DNA of 64,000 bases from Alteromonas stellipolaris (lineage in GTDB: Bacteria > Pseudomonadota > Gammaproteobacteria > Enterobacterales > Alteromonadaceae). The stretch lies in assembly GCF_001562115.1 (NCBI RefSeq), contig NZ_CP013926.1:620001-684000 (forward strand). The letters are read 5' to 3'. Under the pieces are notes generated by a model that ran no database searches, was not told the DNA's origin, and saw only the letters and a program-made list of their open reading frames with translations. Shown here piece after piece: positions 1 to 7,450 of this stretch. Numbering within the stretch: the stretch's first letter is position 1; each line of letters begins with the position of its first letter. The translations under genes were made by a program, and so were the position numbers.

Positions 1-255
1 CTACTTTGTTTCAGGTTTATCTTCTGCTTTTTTAACGCGAATATTCGCATCGCCTAACGCATGGTTGTTCAACGACTTAATGGCCGCTTTAGCTTCGCCT
101 GGTTTTGGCATTTCTACAAAACCGAATCCTTTAGAGGCACCGCTTTTTTCATCAACAACAATCGTGCAAGACTGCACAGAGCCGAAGGTTTTAAATAAAC
201 TAGCAAGCTCTTCTTGTGTAGTTTGTCTGTCTAAATTACGTATTAATATTTTCAT
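1..255 (-). CDS. RRM-domain RNA-binding protein
   Basis: A complete 84-residue protein made of one RNA recognition motif. The two signatures are visible: RNP2 (ILIRNL, residues 3-8) and RNP1 (KGFGFVEM, residues 42-49), with a short charged tail after the fold. Small single-RRM proteins of this type in gammaproteobacteria bind single-stranded RNA and are often tied to cold or stress responses; that role is family knowledge, not shown here. The stop codon is at the window edge and the gene is whole. No partner gene is visible upstream; about 280 bases separate it from the next gene. Confidence 0.9.
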   Translation of the reverse strand: MKILIRNLDRQTTQEELASLFKTFGSVQSCTIVVDEKSGASKGFGFVEMPKPGEAKAAIKSLNNHALGDANIRVKKAEDKPETK

Positions 256-424
256 TTTGTTTCCTGCGCGCTCGACAAGGTAAGAAGAGGCTTGTTATAC
301 AGCAAAGCTAAAGCGATGTAGATAGGTTTCGTGTTACTTCGCGGTATTCGCGGTAGTAAATCAAATTAAAAGCACATCGAATCAACGGTTAGGTAATTGG
401 CTCCAATTCCCTTTTCAATTTAAG

Positions 425-560
425 GCGCACTGTGCTCTTTACCTTCGGGCGCGTTGTGCTCTTTACCTTTGGGCGCGTTGCGCTCTTTACCTTTGGGCGC
501 GTTGCGCTCTTTACCTTTTGGGCGCGTTGCGCTCTTTACCTTTTGGGCGCGTTGCGCTCT
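425..560. repeat. 24-25 bp tandem repeat, 5.5 copies
   Basis: Three 24 bp copies (425-448, 449-472, 473-496), two 25 bp copies (497-521, 522-546) and a partial copy (547-560). The unit is a variant of gcgcgttgcgctctttacc followed by T3 or T4 and GG. On the minus strand it encodes ERNAPKGK. The two longer copies have one extra T in the T-run, which breaks the reading frame of the neighbouring flavin reductase. The rest of the 256-535 gap shows nothing recognisable. Confidence 0.9.
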
Positions 561-1201
561 GACGGTGCGGTCTTGAAGTTTTTAATCATCTCATGAGGAT
601 TAATATCTTCACTATGGCGCATGGCCGCTTCTGCCCACCACATCAATTGATGTAAAGTACGAGAAAAATAATCAAACCACGATGATTGGTCTTCCCCTGA
701 ACACATCTCTGCGTTTGCTTCGAATACTTCCTGCGCCTTTGGAATATGAATCATAGCCGATACTGGTAAGCAACCTAACTCAGAAAGGTAAGTGCGCATG
801 CCTACCGCTGCCCGCATACCGCCCCATTGCCCAGCCGAATAGGTAACAATAGCGCTTGGCTTATAAGCAAATAACGAACTACCAAAGTGATTAAGCAAGT
901 TCGAAAGGGCAGGGCTCATGGAATGATTGTACTCGGGGCTAACCATGACATAGCCATCACAATTGGCAATTTTTTCTGCCAATGTATTTAGCTGCTCAGG
1001 CGCTTTACCCTTTGCATAAGCAAAATGGGGCTTAAATACGGCATCTAGAGGGTAATCTAACGGGTCTATTAATTCTATGTCATGCTCATTGTAACGAAGC
1101 TGAAAGCAGGCCATAACCGCCTTTGCCACACGTTCACCAAGGCGAGCAGGTCTAGGTGGTGTGCTATCCCGTACCGTGCCTAAGAAAATAAGAAACTTCA
1201 T
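536..1201 (-). CDS. NADPH-dependent FMN reductase-like flavoprotein
   Basis: A 221-residue protein of the flavodoxin-fold NAD(P)H-dependent FMN reductase family (PF03358). The nucleotide-binding strand with GTVRDSTPPRP lies at residues 8-18, and the family motif SPEYNHSMSPALSNLLNHFG lies near residue 90. It probably reduces free flavins or quinones with NADPH in the cytoplasm; the exact substrate is unknown. The last residues (SERNAPKR) lie in a tandem repeat. A one-base longer run in the first repeat gives an early stop; without it the frame would run through all repeats to a stop at 420-422. No operon partner is seen. Confidence 0.85.
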   Translation of the reverse strand: MKFLIFLGTVRDSTPPRPARLGERVAKAVMACFQLRYNEHDIELIDPLDYPLDAVFKPHFAYAKGKAPEQLNTLAEKIANCDGYVMVSPEYNHSMSPALSNLLNHFGSSLFAYKPSAIVTYSAGQWGGMRAAVGMRTYLSELGCLPVSAMIHIPKAQEVFEANAEMCSGEDQSSWFDYFSRTLHQLMWWAEAAMRHSEDINPHEMIKNFKTAPSERNAPKR

Positions 1202-1479
1202 TTGTACGCTCCTTTCACAAAACTATCCGGTTGAGCCGACAACGCCCGTGGTGGGAATAATAGTGAGGTACTGAAGCGCAGATCGCAAATCATCGCAGTG
1301 AATAATCCTTCGCAATTATCTTCCAAATCTTAATTCTGTTTCCATAATAGCCGCATTTATTAACTAAATCAGGTGTAATAGATTATAGGCATAGGTTTGG
1401 GAAACCGGTTTGATGTCGGTTTTGAAATCGTTTTGAAGAAGAACGCTAGTCCCCCATTTGCCATTGGAGATAATTTATT

Positions 1480-2391
1480 ATGACATTTACTCAATTACAG
1501 CAAGCTCGTGCTTTAGATTTGCCAACGCGCGAAGCCATGCTTCATCGTGCACCATCCGTTCAACAGTTTTGGAATACAAACAACCAGCTGCTGAGCAATG
1601 CGTGGAAAGAGTGGGAAGCAAGTGAAAAAGACAACTTATTCACCCTTGATGATTCCCTGCTAGATGCCAAGTTACGTAACGCAGTAATGCAAGCGTGGGA
1701 AAACCCCGAAAAAGAAACAGACGTAAAAGCACTTTTGGAAGAGGTATCGCCCGATGTGTATCAATTCCAATTCTTTGACCCTGAATGTTTGGTTGAGTTA
1801 CGCGCCTATTTAGAAAAAGTATGGGATGCAGAAATAGCGTTAAGACCACCCTACGGTATAGTGTTGAACCGTCGTGGTGCCATGTTAGATGAGCGCTCCG
1901 AAGGGTATTTGGCTGCGCCAAGTTTTCAAGCGTTTTATCGCATGATGCTAGACACATACATGCGCCCAATTGCTCGTTTACTGTTTCCTGAAATTATGGG
2001 GTACGACACACAAACCTTTGGCTTTTCTATTCACTATCAGCCAAATACAGACACGTCGATCAGGCCGCATACCGATGCATCAGCGGTAACGCTGAATATT
2101 AACTTAAATGTACCGGGAGAAACATTTACGGGCTCGACAGTAGACTTTTATGATGTGAAGGCGGGTAAAGTAAACCCATTAACGTTCAAGCCTGGTAGCG
2201 CTATGCTCCACCGTGGGAACGTGCCGCATGCAGCACAGCCTATCACCAGTGGCGAGCGAACTAATTTCGTACTCTGGTTGTATGGCAATCGTGGTCAAAT
2301 GCCTCCACAAGGTGTGAAAGGCGTTAATGTTGATGCCCGTGAAAGATGGACAGTACCCTCTCAAGCACTAGATAACTTTGCACCATTTTAA
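1480..2391 (+). CDS. 2OG-Fe(II) oxygenase (prolyl 4-hydroxylase-like)
   Basis: A 303-residue protein with the C-terminal iron/2-oxoglutarate double-stranded beta helix. The likely ligands are H197 and D199 in RPHTDAS, H250 in the HRGNVPHAAQ segment, and R260 in GERTNFVLW, which would bind 2-oxoglutarate. The N-terminal 130 residues are helical and match nothing I recognise. It should hydroxylate a protein side chain or small molecule; the substrate cannot be told. It stands alone: a 278-base gap without features precedes it, and a hairpin terminator follows at 2419-2446. Confidence 0.85.
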   Translation: MTFTQLQQARALDLPTREAMLHRAPSVQQFWNTNNQLLSNAWKEWEASEKDNLFTLDDSLLDAKLRNAVMQAWENPEKETDVKALLEEVSPDVYQFQFFDPECLVELRAYLEKVWDAEIALRPPYGIVLNRRGAMLDERSEGYLAAPSFQAFYRMMLDTYMRPIARLLFPEIMGYDTQTFGFSIHYQPNTDTSIRPHTDASAVTLNINLNVPGETFTGSTVDFYDVKAGKVNPLTFKPGSAMLHRGNVPHAAQPITSGERTNFVLWLYGNRGQMPPQGVKGVNVDARERWTVPSQALDNFAPF

Positions 2392-2418
2392 GTGTGGTAT
2401 CTAACAATAAGTAGCAGC

Positions 2419-2446
2419 AATAACGGGGGAGTGATCCTCCGTTATT
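2419..2446. terminator. Hairpin terminator after the oxygenase
   Basis: AATAACGG at 2419-2426 pairs with CCGTTATT at 2439-2446, with further partial pairing inside. It lies 28 bases after the oxygenase stop and touches the stop codon of the small convergent ORF, so it may serve both strands. There is no long T-run. Confidence 0.55.
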
Positions 2447-2546
2447 ATTCCTTCGAATTCATTTTTTTAGCGGCCATAAGACCAACAATAAAAATGATAA
2501 AAATAACAAACCCAACTGACAGTAAAATATTGAGTAAAAAATCCAT
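2445..2546 (-). CDS. 33-residue single-pass membrane peptide
   Basis: A small ORF reading MDFLLNILLSVGFV at the start, with one hydrophobic stretch over residues 3-26 and a lysine-rich end (AAKKMNSKE). An AAGGGG ribosome site lies 6-7 bases before the ATG, which is strong for this genome. The composition, a clean membrane segment followed by a positive tail, is typical of real bacterial small membrane proteins. I do not recognise a family. It sits in the 300-base gap between the oxygenase and the GNAT gene; the rest of that gap (2547-2690) shows nothing. Confidence 0.5.
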   Translation of the reverse strand: MDFLLNILLSVGFVIFIIFIVGLMAAKKMNSKE

Positions 2547-2690
2547 TCTAGCCCCTTAATCTTTTCAGGTAGTTGCGAGTACAACAGTCTTCGCAATGAC
2601 ATAACCTCTATTTATACCATCACTACGCCAGATTAGCCCATATTGTTGTTGCCAAATTGTTACCGGTATAACGGCAAAGACACACCCGTG

Positions 2691-3209
2691 CTAGGCTTGT
2701 TCGATAGGGGATGGTTCACTTATCAGTAACTTCGCAAAAACATGCTTGTCGTAAAAGCGCCCATTTTTATAAATGGCTTTTTTCAGTATAGCTTCTTCGT
2801 TAAAGCCTGATTTCAAAAGCAGTTGCATAGATGCATGGTTACCCGCAAACACAGCGCCGAAAATTCTTACAATATTGGTATGGGCAAAGACAAAATCTGT
2901 CATTTGTCGAATGGCCTCTGAGGTTATACCTTTACGCCAATACTGCTTATCAAGCCAATAGCCAATCTCACCAGAGCGCTCATATTCAAACTGCCCTCGA
3001 TTAACCCCAATGCACCCTACCAATACATTATCGTAAGAAATGGCTTTGATGATGCCAGATTGACTGCCTTCATTTACCCACCAGGCAGCATCTGCACTTG
3101 TATAAGGGTAAGGGATTTTAGTAGAAAGGAACTCGGTGACTACCTCATCATTTAAGATATGCACAAGCCTATCGATATCATTGTCATTGAAGTTTCGCAG
3201 GGTAACCAT
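2691..3209 (-). CDS. GNAT-family N-acetyltransferase (RimJ/RimL-like)
   Basis: A 172-residue acetyltransferase. The acetyl-CoA binding loop (QYWRKGITSEAI, near residues 90-101) and the following VRIFGAVFAGNHASMQLLLKSGF segment are the GNAT motif A/B hallmarks. It should transfer acetyl from acetyl-CoA to a protein N-terminus or small amine; substrate unknown. It starts 16 bases after the stop of the YrhK-like gene, with an AGGATTTGA ribosome site, so the two are probably cotranscribed. GNAT genes are common integron cargo and this pair lies just beyond the truncated last attC, so it may be an old cassette; that is inference. Confidence 0.85.
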   Translation of the reverse strand: MVTLRNFNDNDIDRLVHILNDEVVTEFLSTKIPYPYTSADAAWWVNEGSQSGIIKAISYDNVLVGCIGVNRGQFEYERSGEIGYWLDKQYWRKGITSEAIRQMTDFVFAHTNIVRIFGAVFAGNHASMQLLLKSGFNEEAILKKAIYKNGRFYDKHVFAKLLISEPSPIEQA

Positions 3210-3225
3210 TCAAATCCTATTGTAG

Positions 3226-3549
3226 CTAAGCGCTTGCTGTATTTGATGTAGACCGTTTAAACACTCTACTCACATGAATCAGGCTGGTTAATTTAATGAA
3301 TGGTTTAATAATTAATTGCGCGCTACCTACTATAAATAACCACGTACCACTTTCAACAAGCGAGTCATTTAAAAAGAAAAAGCTACCAATCAGAAACCAG
3401 ATAGCGATTAGCAAATCATTGAATGCACCTAAAGCCTCATAGCGACGCTGTATTACAATATGGTCATTACCGATATTTACGTCGAATTCCACACCTTGAC
3501 TCACAAAACCTCCTAAACTCAACCTATTCGTAAACAGCATAGGCAGCAT
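3226..3549 (-). CDS. YrhK-like small membrane protein
   Basis: About 107 residues from the ATG at 3549 (an upstream TTG at 3585 is possible). The central block RRYEALGAFNDLLIAIWFLIGS, a short loop, then GTWLFIVGSAQLIIKP matches the YrhK domain pattern: two membrane segments joined by a small loop. The role of YrhK proteins is unknown. The gene precedes the acetyltransferase gene with a 16-base gap. It starts within or just after the remnant of a broken attC, which suggests it was once mobile or was joined here by deletion. Confidence 0.65.
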   Translation of the reverse strand: MLPMLFTNRLSLGGFVSQGVEFDVNIGNDHIVIQRRYEALGAFNDLLIAIWFLIGSFFFLNDSLVESGTWLFIVGSAQLIIKPFIKLTSLIHVSRVFKRSTSNTASA

Positions 3550-3576
3550 TGAATAAAACTTAATTTCAGGTACATT

Positions 3577-3596
3577 CGTTAACAACCGCTAAGCCC
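3577..3596 (-). repeat. Truncated attC at the distal array end
   Basis: The plus strand reads cgttaac (R'-like box, 3577-3583) then aaccgctaagccc, which resembles the outer arm seen in complete sites (for example aacaccccactaagggg). The second half, which should lie next to the stop of the gene at 3601, is missing. This marks the distal edge of recognisable cassettes. Confidence 0.5.
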
Positions 3597-3600
3597 AAGT

Positions 3601-4074
3601 CTATGCTAGCCGCAATATACCCATATTCCTTCTTTGACAATTTGCACAGTTTTGTACTGTGCCCAATAAATAAAACGTACCATAAACACAGCACATAATT
3701 GAGCTTATTACCCAAAACGTTACTGAATTTTGATGTACTACAGGGGCTGAGGTAAAAAATGGTCCAATTAAGCCTACGACACCGCGCAACAAATAGATGG
3801 TAGTAATTAAAACCAAACAAGTTTTAAGTAGCGGTAATTTAAAAATGACACCAGCGCCAGACAAAGCATACAAGCCCCAGCCAGTGAGAATCGAAGCAAT
3901 TATCAATGTAACTATTGTTGGATATGGGTCGCTTTGGGCGGCGAGTTGAGCCATTCTTTGGCCGGCGCCAAAAAAGAGATACCAGTCTGGGCCGCCAAAA
4001 ATACAACTAATGTGAAGTAACGCAGCTAAAATGCTTAAACTGCCAGCGATTACTAGTTGAGTATTCTTGCGCAT
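3601..4074 (-). CDS. Cassette 24: four-helix membrane protein, unknown
   Basis: A 157-residue integral membrane protein starting at the ATG at 4074; a longer frame would begin inside the attC and is not credible. Four hydrophobic segments are visible near residues 6-24, 52-74, 82-104 and 120-142. The motif GGPDWYLFFGAGQRMA follows the first helix and is typical of a widespread uncharacterised membrane family. Function unknown. It is the last cassette before the broken attC, so its own 3' recombination site is damaged and it is probably no longer mobile as a unit. Confidence 0.75.
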   Translation of the reverse strand: MRKNTQLVIAGSLSILAALLHISCIFGGPDWYLFFGAGQRMAQLAAQSDPYPTIVTLIIASILTGWGLYALSGAGVIFKLPLLKTCLVLITTIYLLRGVVGLIGPFFTSAPVVHQNSVTFWVISSIMCCVYGTFYLLGTVQNCANCQRRNMGILRLA

Positions 4075-4089
4075 GTAATTCTTTTTGGC

Positions 4090-4203
4090 ACATAACACCC
4101 AAATAAGGGGTACAAACATGGCGGCTATAATCGGAACGAAGTGCCACAGCCGTCATGTTTGTATCCCAGCGAGCCAGCGAGCGACTTAATTTGATTGTTA
4201 GCT
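4090..4203 (-). repeat. attC of cassette 23 (114 bp)
   Basis: Ends are acataac (4090-4096) and gttagct (4197-4203) on the plus strand. The inner arms TACAAACATG and CATGTTTGTA are perfectly complementary. The arm sequence is unlike the other sites. Confidence 0.9.
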
Positions 4204-4211
4204 GCCACTTA

Positions 4212-4478
4212 CTAGTAATGGTAACGACACGAGATAATCGTAATTGAGGTATCGTCCACGGCATATACCAAACGGTTGGTGTCATCTATTCTGCGGGACC
4301 AGAAACCTGAAAGATTTTCTTTAAGAGGTTCCGGTTTTCCAATTCCATCAAATGGAGAACGCTTAACATCCGAAATTAACTTATTGATACGTTTTAAGGT
4401 TTTCTTGTCTTGAGTCTGCCAATAAACGTAACTATTCCAAGCTTCATCAGTCCATGATAACAACCTGTTACTCATCAA
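4212..4478 (-). CDS. yoeB: Cassette 23: YoeB mRNA interferase toxin
   Basis: An 88-residue RelE-superfamily toxin that matches E. coli YoeB along its length, including GKPEPLKENLSGFWSRRI and the terminal CRYHY. The catalytic residues correspond to E50, R69 and H87. YoeB cleaves mRNA at the ribosomal A site. It is read 11 bases overlapping the end of the antitoxin gene, the usual translational coupling. As the distal gene of a two-gene cassette with its own promoter, it can stabilise the array by killing cells that lose it, as in other large integrons; that effect is inference. Confidence 0.95.
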   Translation of the reverse strand: MMSNRLLSWTDEAWNSYVYWQTQDKKTLKRINKLISDVKRSPFDGIGKPEPLKENLSGFWSRRIDDTNRLVYAVDDTSITIISCRYHY

Positions 4479-4722
4479 TAAGTTCTCGCTGGATCGTTTT
4501 TGCCGCTTTAAACTGTGCTATTGAACGATTTAAGTGTTCAGCGTTCGCTGGAGAACGAAGTAGATGAACGGTTTCCATAAGGCTGTTGTAGTAATCTAAT
4601 GACATTACAACAGCATCCTCAGAGTCACGACGAGTGATTACTGTTGTATCTGCATCGTTGATTACATTGTCCAAAACGGCTTTTAGACCATTTCGTGCTT
4701 CGGTAAAAGAGACAATTCTCAT
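4468..4722 (-). CDS. yefM: Cassette 23: YefM antitoxin
   Basis: An 84-residue Phd/YefM antitoxin. The N-terminal DNA-binding half (MRIVSFTEARNGL, VMSLDYYNSL) and the toxin-binding tail after LLRSPANAEHL match E. coli YefM closely. It neutralises YoeB by covering its active site and, with YoeB, represses its own promoter. The gene has its own promoter with a perfect minus-strand TATAAT 20 bases upstream of the start, framed by a palindrome, so expression does not depend on the distant array promoter. Confidence 0.95.
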   Translation of the reverse strand: MRIVSFTEARNGLKAVLDNVINDADTTVITRRDSEDAVVMSLDYYNSLMETVHLLRSPANAEHLNRSIAQFKAAKTIQRELIDE

Positions 4723-4733
4723 TTTGCACCCCT

Positions 4734-4768
4734 CTTGTACATTATATGGGACAAGTTTAGACTGAAAA
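4734..4768 (-). promoter_or_regulatory. yefM-yoeB promoter and operator-like palindrome
   Basis: On the minus strand the -10 box TATAAT is complementary to 4741-4746, and a weak -35 (TTTTCA) lies 16 bases upstream. CTTGT (4734-4738) and ACAAG (4751-4755) form an inverted repeat across the -10, a good place for YefM-YoeB autorepression. The operator role is inferred. Confidence 0.6.
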
Positions 4769-4809
4769 CGGGAACATGTACAGGATGTTGTGCATTACTG
4801 CGCCGTGGC

Positions 4810-4910
4810 AGCTAACACCTCAATAATAAGTGAACCATGTGCTGGCGGGCGATTTGCTCAGCAAATGGCATGACAGCCTTGGTGAATCTTAATTTATTGA
4901 CTTGTTAGAT
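4810..4910 (-). repeat. attC of cassette 22 (101 bp), divergent type
   Basis: Ends are agctaac (4810-4816) and gttagat (4904-4910). The centre forms GATTTGC/GCAAAT hairpins rather than the GGGC-rich arms common elsewhere, so this cassette probably came from another source. Confidence 0.8.
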
Positions 4911-4915
4911 TACGA

Positions 4916-5860
4916 CTACTCCGAGCTATTTAACTCTTGAGGGTTAAACTGGTGGTTGTGGCTATTCCACTTTGATGCAATACCAATATCATAACCATAG
5001 GTGAGTGTTACTTGAATCAAGTTTTTGTTTAATGACTCTGGATAAGTTTTAACTATCACCTGTGCTAATTGCTTAGCAATATCCGAATCGTCAACATTAT
5101 TTTTATAGAGAAAAGCCTGTGTATTCACATAAGTAGTCGTTGTCGTGCCGGAATCAGACGAAGTAAAAGTAGTTGAACCTTCTGTGACACCTGCATATTT
5201 TACTGATTCGTTACTATTTATTGCTTCCTGGGTAGCTAGTAAGCCTTTGAAAGGTTCTGATTTAGCTAAGTCGGAAGTAAATACTGGTACAAGGGCTGCT
5301 GTAATGAATAAACCTGCAACCACGACTAAGTGCGGTTTCCACACGGAAGGTAACTCTTCAGGGCTAATCTCAGTATTTACAACATAAGTATCTACAGCAA
5401 GGTCATGTAATGACTGCCGAGTTGCACGATTAAAAGTATATAAGTAAAAAATTGAAAATAAGCCGCCAAATATAATAAATGACAACGGATACATTAAATA
5501 TGAAAGCAATGCTTCGTTAGTAATTTGTGCTCCATTCAGTGAAAATGGAACTGCAAGGAAGCTATACCTTAAAAATGACTTAGGTAGACTAATAGTTGAA
5601 TTGGATGAATCTACTACCTTGATATTTAGTATTCTCTTACCAATAGTTTGGCCATTTGATAAGGAGCTATTCATAACTCCGAAATATGTAATTGATACGG
5701 CAAAACCAATTAATCTTCCCCATCCACCAAGCTGAACAAAGATGTCTTCAAGGAATAAACCTACAACATATCCCAAAACACCTAAAACAATAGTGTCAAT
5801 AAACAGCGCCCCGATTCTTCTCCAGAACCCGCAAATCCATTTTCCTTGTGCCTCTTCCAA
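4916..5860 (-). CDS. Cassette 22: RDD-family membrane protein
   Basis: A 314-residue protein starting at TTG 5860 with an AAGGA ribosome site. Residues 12-161 are an RDD domain: RRIGALFID at 14-22, GQTIGKRILNIKVVD at 70-84 and RQSLHDLAVDTYVV at 148-161. Membrane segments lie near 17-36, 48-64, 118-141 and 176-195. The last 120 residues are hydrophilic and probably lie outside the cytoplasm. Some RDD proteins are implicated in ion or proton exchange, but the role here is unknown. It is the longest cassette gene in the array. Confidence 0.85.
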   Translation of the reverse strand: MEEAQGKWICGFWRRIGALFIDTIVLGVLGYVVGLFLEDIFVQLGGWGRLIGFAVSITYFGVMNSSLSNGQTIGKRILNIKVVDSSNSTISLPKSFLRYSFLAVPFSLNGAQITNEALLSYLMYPLSFIIFGGLFSIFYLYTFNRATRQSLHDLAVDTYVVNTEISPEELPSVWKPHLVVVAGLFITAALVPVFTSDLAKSEPFKGLLATQEAINSNESVKYAGVTEGSTTFTSSDSGTTTTTYVNTQAFLYKNNVDDSDIAKQLAQVIVKTYPESLNKNLIQVTLTYGYDIGIASKWNSHNHQFNPQELNSSE

Positions 5861-5890
5861 AATTTAATCCTTACTACAATATTTAAAGTA

Positions 5891-5998
5891 ATCTAACTTT
5901 CCAATAACGGGCGCGGACATGTGGGGCATAATGGCGAAGCCGCCCCGCATGTATGCGTCCCAGCGAACGAAGTGAGTGACTTAATTTTTTTGTTATAT
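5891..5998 (-). repeat. attC of cassette 21 (108 bp)
   Basis: Ends are atctaac (5891-5897) and gttatat (5992-5998). Inner arms ATGTGGGGC and GCCCCGCAT pair with one plus-strand T-G wobble. Confidence 0.93.
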
Positions 5999-6006
5999 TG
6001 CATTGC

Positions 6007-6279
6007 CTATACATCCTCGATTGAGATACAACCAAACTCACCAGTTAGCTGCTCAATAAAAAAGCCGAGAAACAAGAAATAGTCTCCTGAACGGTGAGTA
6101 TAAAAACCTTCGTTTGTAACGACAATTTCAAAGGACATATGCTCTCCGTGCATTGAGAGAATAATCCAATTTTTATCGTGTTTTTTAAATTTAAGACCTG
6201 TGCAAAGGTTATCTAGAAACAATGATGCTCGATCACAAGAGACTTTGTCTTCAAGCCTAATCTTTTGTGCTAATCCCAA
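6007..6279 (-). CDS. Cassette 21: unknown 90-residue protein
   Basis: The best start is TTG 6279, which follows AGGAGG by five bases; the ORF could also be opened 15 bases earlier inside the attC edge. It is a soluble mixed alpha/beta protein with the stretch NWIILSMHGEHMSFEIVVTNEGFYTHRSGD, ending acidic (CISIEDV). No membrane segment or known motif. Its size and fold pattern resemble immunity-type or other small cassette proteins, but nothing specific supports a function. Confidence 0.7.
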   Translation of the reverse strand: MGLAQKIRLEDKVSCDRASLFLDNLCTGLKFKKHDKNWIILSMHGEHMSFEIVVTNEGFYTHRSGDYFLFLGFFIEQLTGEFGCISIEDV

Positions 6280-6293
6280 AGATGCCTCCTGCA

Positions 6294-6392
6294 ATATAAC
6301 TTATAAATAAGAGGCGCAGGCATGTGGGGCACAATGGCGAAGCCGCCCCGCAGGTATGAGTCCCAGCGAACGTGTTAAGCGCTTTGTTAGTT
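6294..6392 (-). repeat. attC of cassette 20 (99 bp)
   Basis: Ends are atataac (6294-6300) and gttagtt (6386-6392). Inner arms ATGTGGGGC and GCCCCGCAG. It is about nine bases shorter than its relatives because the tail after gtcccagcgaacg is reduced. Confidence 0.88.
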
Positions 6393-6929
6393 GCCATTTT
6401 CTTGAAACATCCTAATTCGCTCTTTTGCATTTTCTAGTGTTTCGGGTGTCCAAATATCCACTTCACTGTCCTCAGAAAAATAGTTTTCCAAGAAGTTCTT
6501 CGCAAAGTGCCAAGGGTGATAAATCCAACCGTTTTCCGTTGCTGTTTTTGAATTACGAATCCACAAATCCCAAATGGCAATATCAATAGTTTTTGAAAGA
6601 TTTAACTGTGAGACTACACTTTGCTTCCAGTTTCCATTCGTTGATTCAAAAAAACTAGAATGTTTATTTGAAAAGGACTCTAAAGCATCAAGCGTTCCTT
6701 GTGGAAGCTCGTTAAGCGTATAAACAATGTAAAGTTCAAAGAAGAAATCTAAGGGTTGTTCGGCTTTGTAGTACGGAGAGAGTGATGCCATGACCTCTTC
6801 ATATGAAGAAGGATATTCCGGCATTTCAGGTGGGGTATCGTTTTCCATTTCAATCCCATTGATTTGACTTGCCGAAAAAAGAGCAAGAAAGAAAATTATA
6901 GACCTGATAAAACTTAATAATTTAATCAT
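6387..6929 (-). CDS. Cassette 20: secreted or periplasmic protein, unknown
   Basis: 180 residues from the ATG at 6929. The first 20 residues (MIKLLSFIRSIIFFLALFSA) form a signal peptide. The mature part is acidic and helical, with PEYPSSYEEVMASLSPYYKAEQ near residue 37 and DLWIRNSKTATENGWIYHPWHF near 122. I do not recognise a named family with certainty. The stop codon lies within the R'' box of its attC, so the recombination site supplies the end of the gene. Confidence 0.75.
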   Translation of the reverse strand: MIKLLSFIRSIIFFLALFSASQINGIEMENDTPPEMPEYPSSYEEVMASLSPYYKAEQPLDFFFELYIVYTLNELPQGTLDALESFSNKHSSFFESTNGNWKQSVVSQLNLSKTIDIAIWDLWIRNSKTATENGWIYHPWHFAKNFLENYFSEDSEVDIWTPETLENAKERIRMFQENGN

Positions 6930-6939
6930 TTCGCTTGGC

Positions 6940-7055
6940 AACTAACGCCCGCATAAAGGGCGATAACACATGGGCTAAAATAGGGACGAAGTGACGCTGC
7001 CCATGTGTTAGCGTCCCAGGAGAACGAAGTGAGTGAGTTTATTGAGTTGTTATAT
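6940..7055 (-). repeat. attC of cassette 19 (116 bp)
   Basis: Ends are aactaac (6940-6946) and gttatat (7049-7055). Inner arms AACACATGGGC and GCCCATGTGTT are perfectly complementary; this is the longer attC subtype shared with cassettes 3, 9 and 18. Confidence 0.92.
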
Positions 7056-7062
7056 GCGTTGC

Positions 7063-7431
7063 TCATTTAAACCACTCGTCTTTGTGAGACTTGATTGTAA
7101 CTTCGTCGACCTCTGGAAGTTCGCTTAACTTTAAACCACATGAATTACATGAGACAGCCCACATACCTGATTTTGAATAAAAACTACCGTTGAATATGAT
7201 GTTTAACAAGGAATAAAAGCGTTTACCGCAACGTGGGCAGGTTGATAATGACAGTCGAAGCAATAAAAAGAGAAAAAGGTAGATGAATAGTGGGGCAATG
7301 AATCCTAGTGGCGGAAATAATAAGCCAAGAAAGATACCTATTGATACTAAATAAAAGCATGGCCAGCGAGCAGCATGTACGTTGTCAGAACGAAGCTTGA
7401 TTTTTCTTAGACCAGCGAAATATTCTTCCAT
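7063..7431 (-). CDS. Cassette 19: membrane protein with zinc ribbon
   Basis: 122 residues. Two adjacent membrane helices (about residues 24-40 and 42-61) are followed by a four-cysteine zinc-ribbon: C65 and C68 in CPRCGK, then C95 and C98 in CNSCGL, with 26 residues between pairs. The tail is acidic then basic. The ribbon would face the cytoplasm or periplasm and bind one zinc ion. Function unknown. The ribosome site is weak, so the exact start (ATG 7431) is less sure. Confidence 0.75.
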   Translation of the reverse strand: MEEYFAGLRKIKLRSDNVHAARWPCFYLVSIGIFLGLLFPPLGFIAPLFIYLFLFLLLRLSLSTCPRCGKRFYSLLNIIFNGSFYSKSGMWAVSCNSCGLKLSELPEVDEVTIKSHKDEWFK

Positions 7432-7450
7432 GAGTTAAGTACCAATTAGC

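Noticed and set aside
2580-2700. Possible attC after the GNAT gene
   Set aside because: gacataac and gctaggc boxes occur, but no paired arms link them.
3566-4285. Extra minus-strand frames overlapping cassette 24 and its attC
   Set aside because: They overlap a better gene in another frame or lie within attC and lack ribosome sites.
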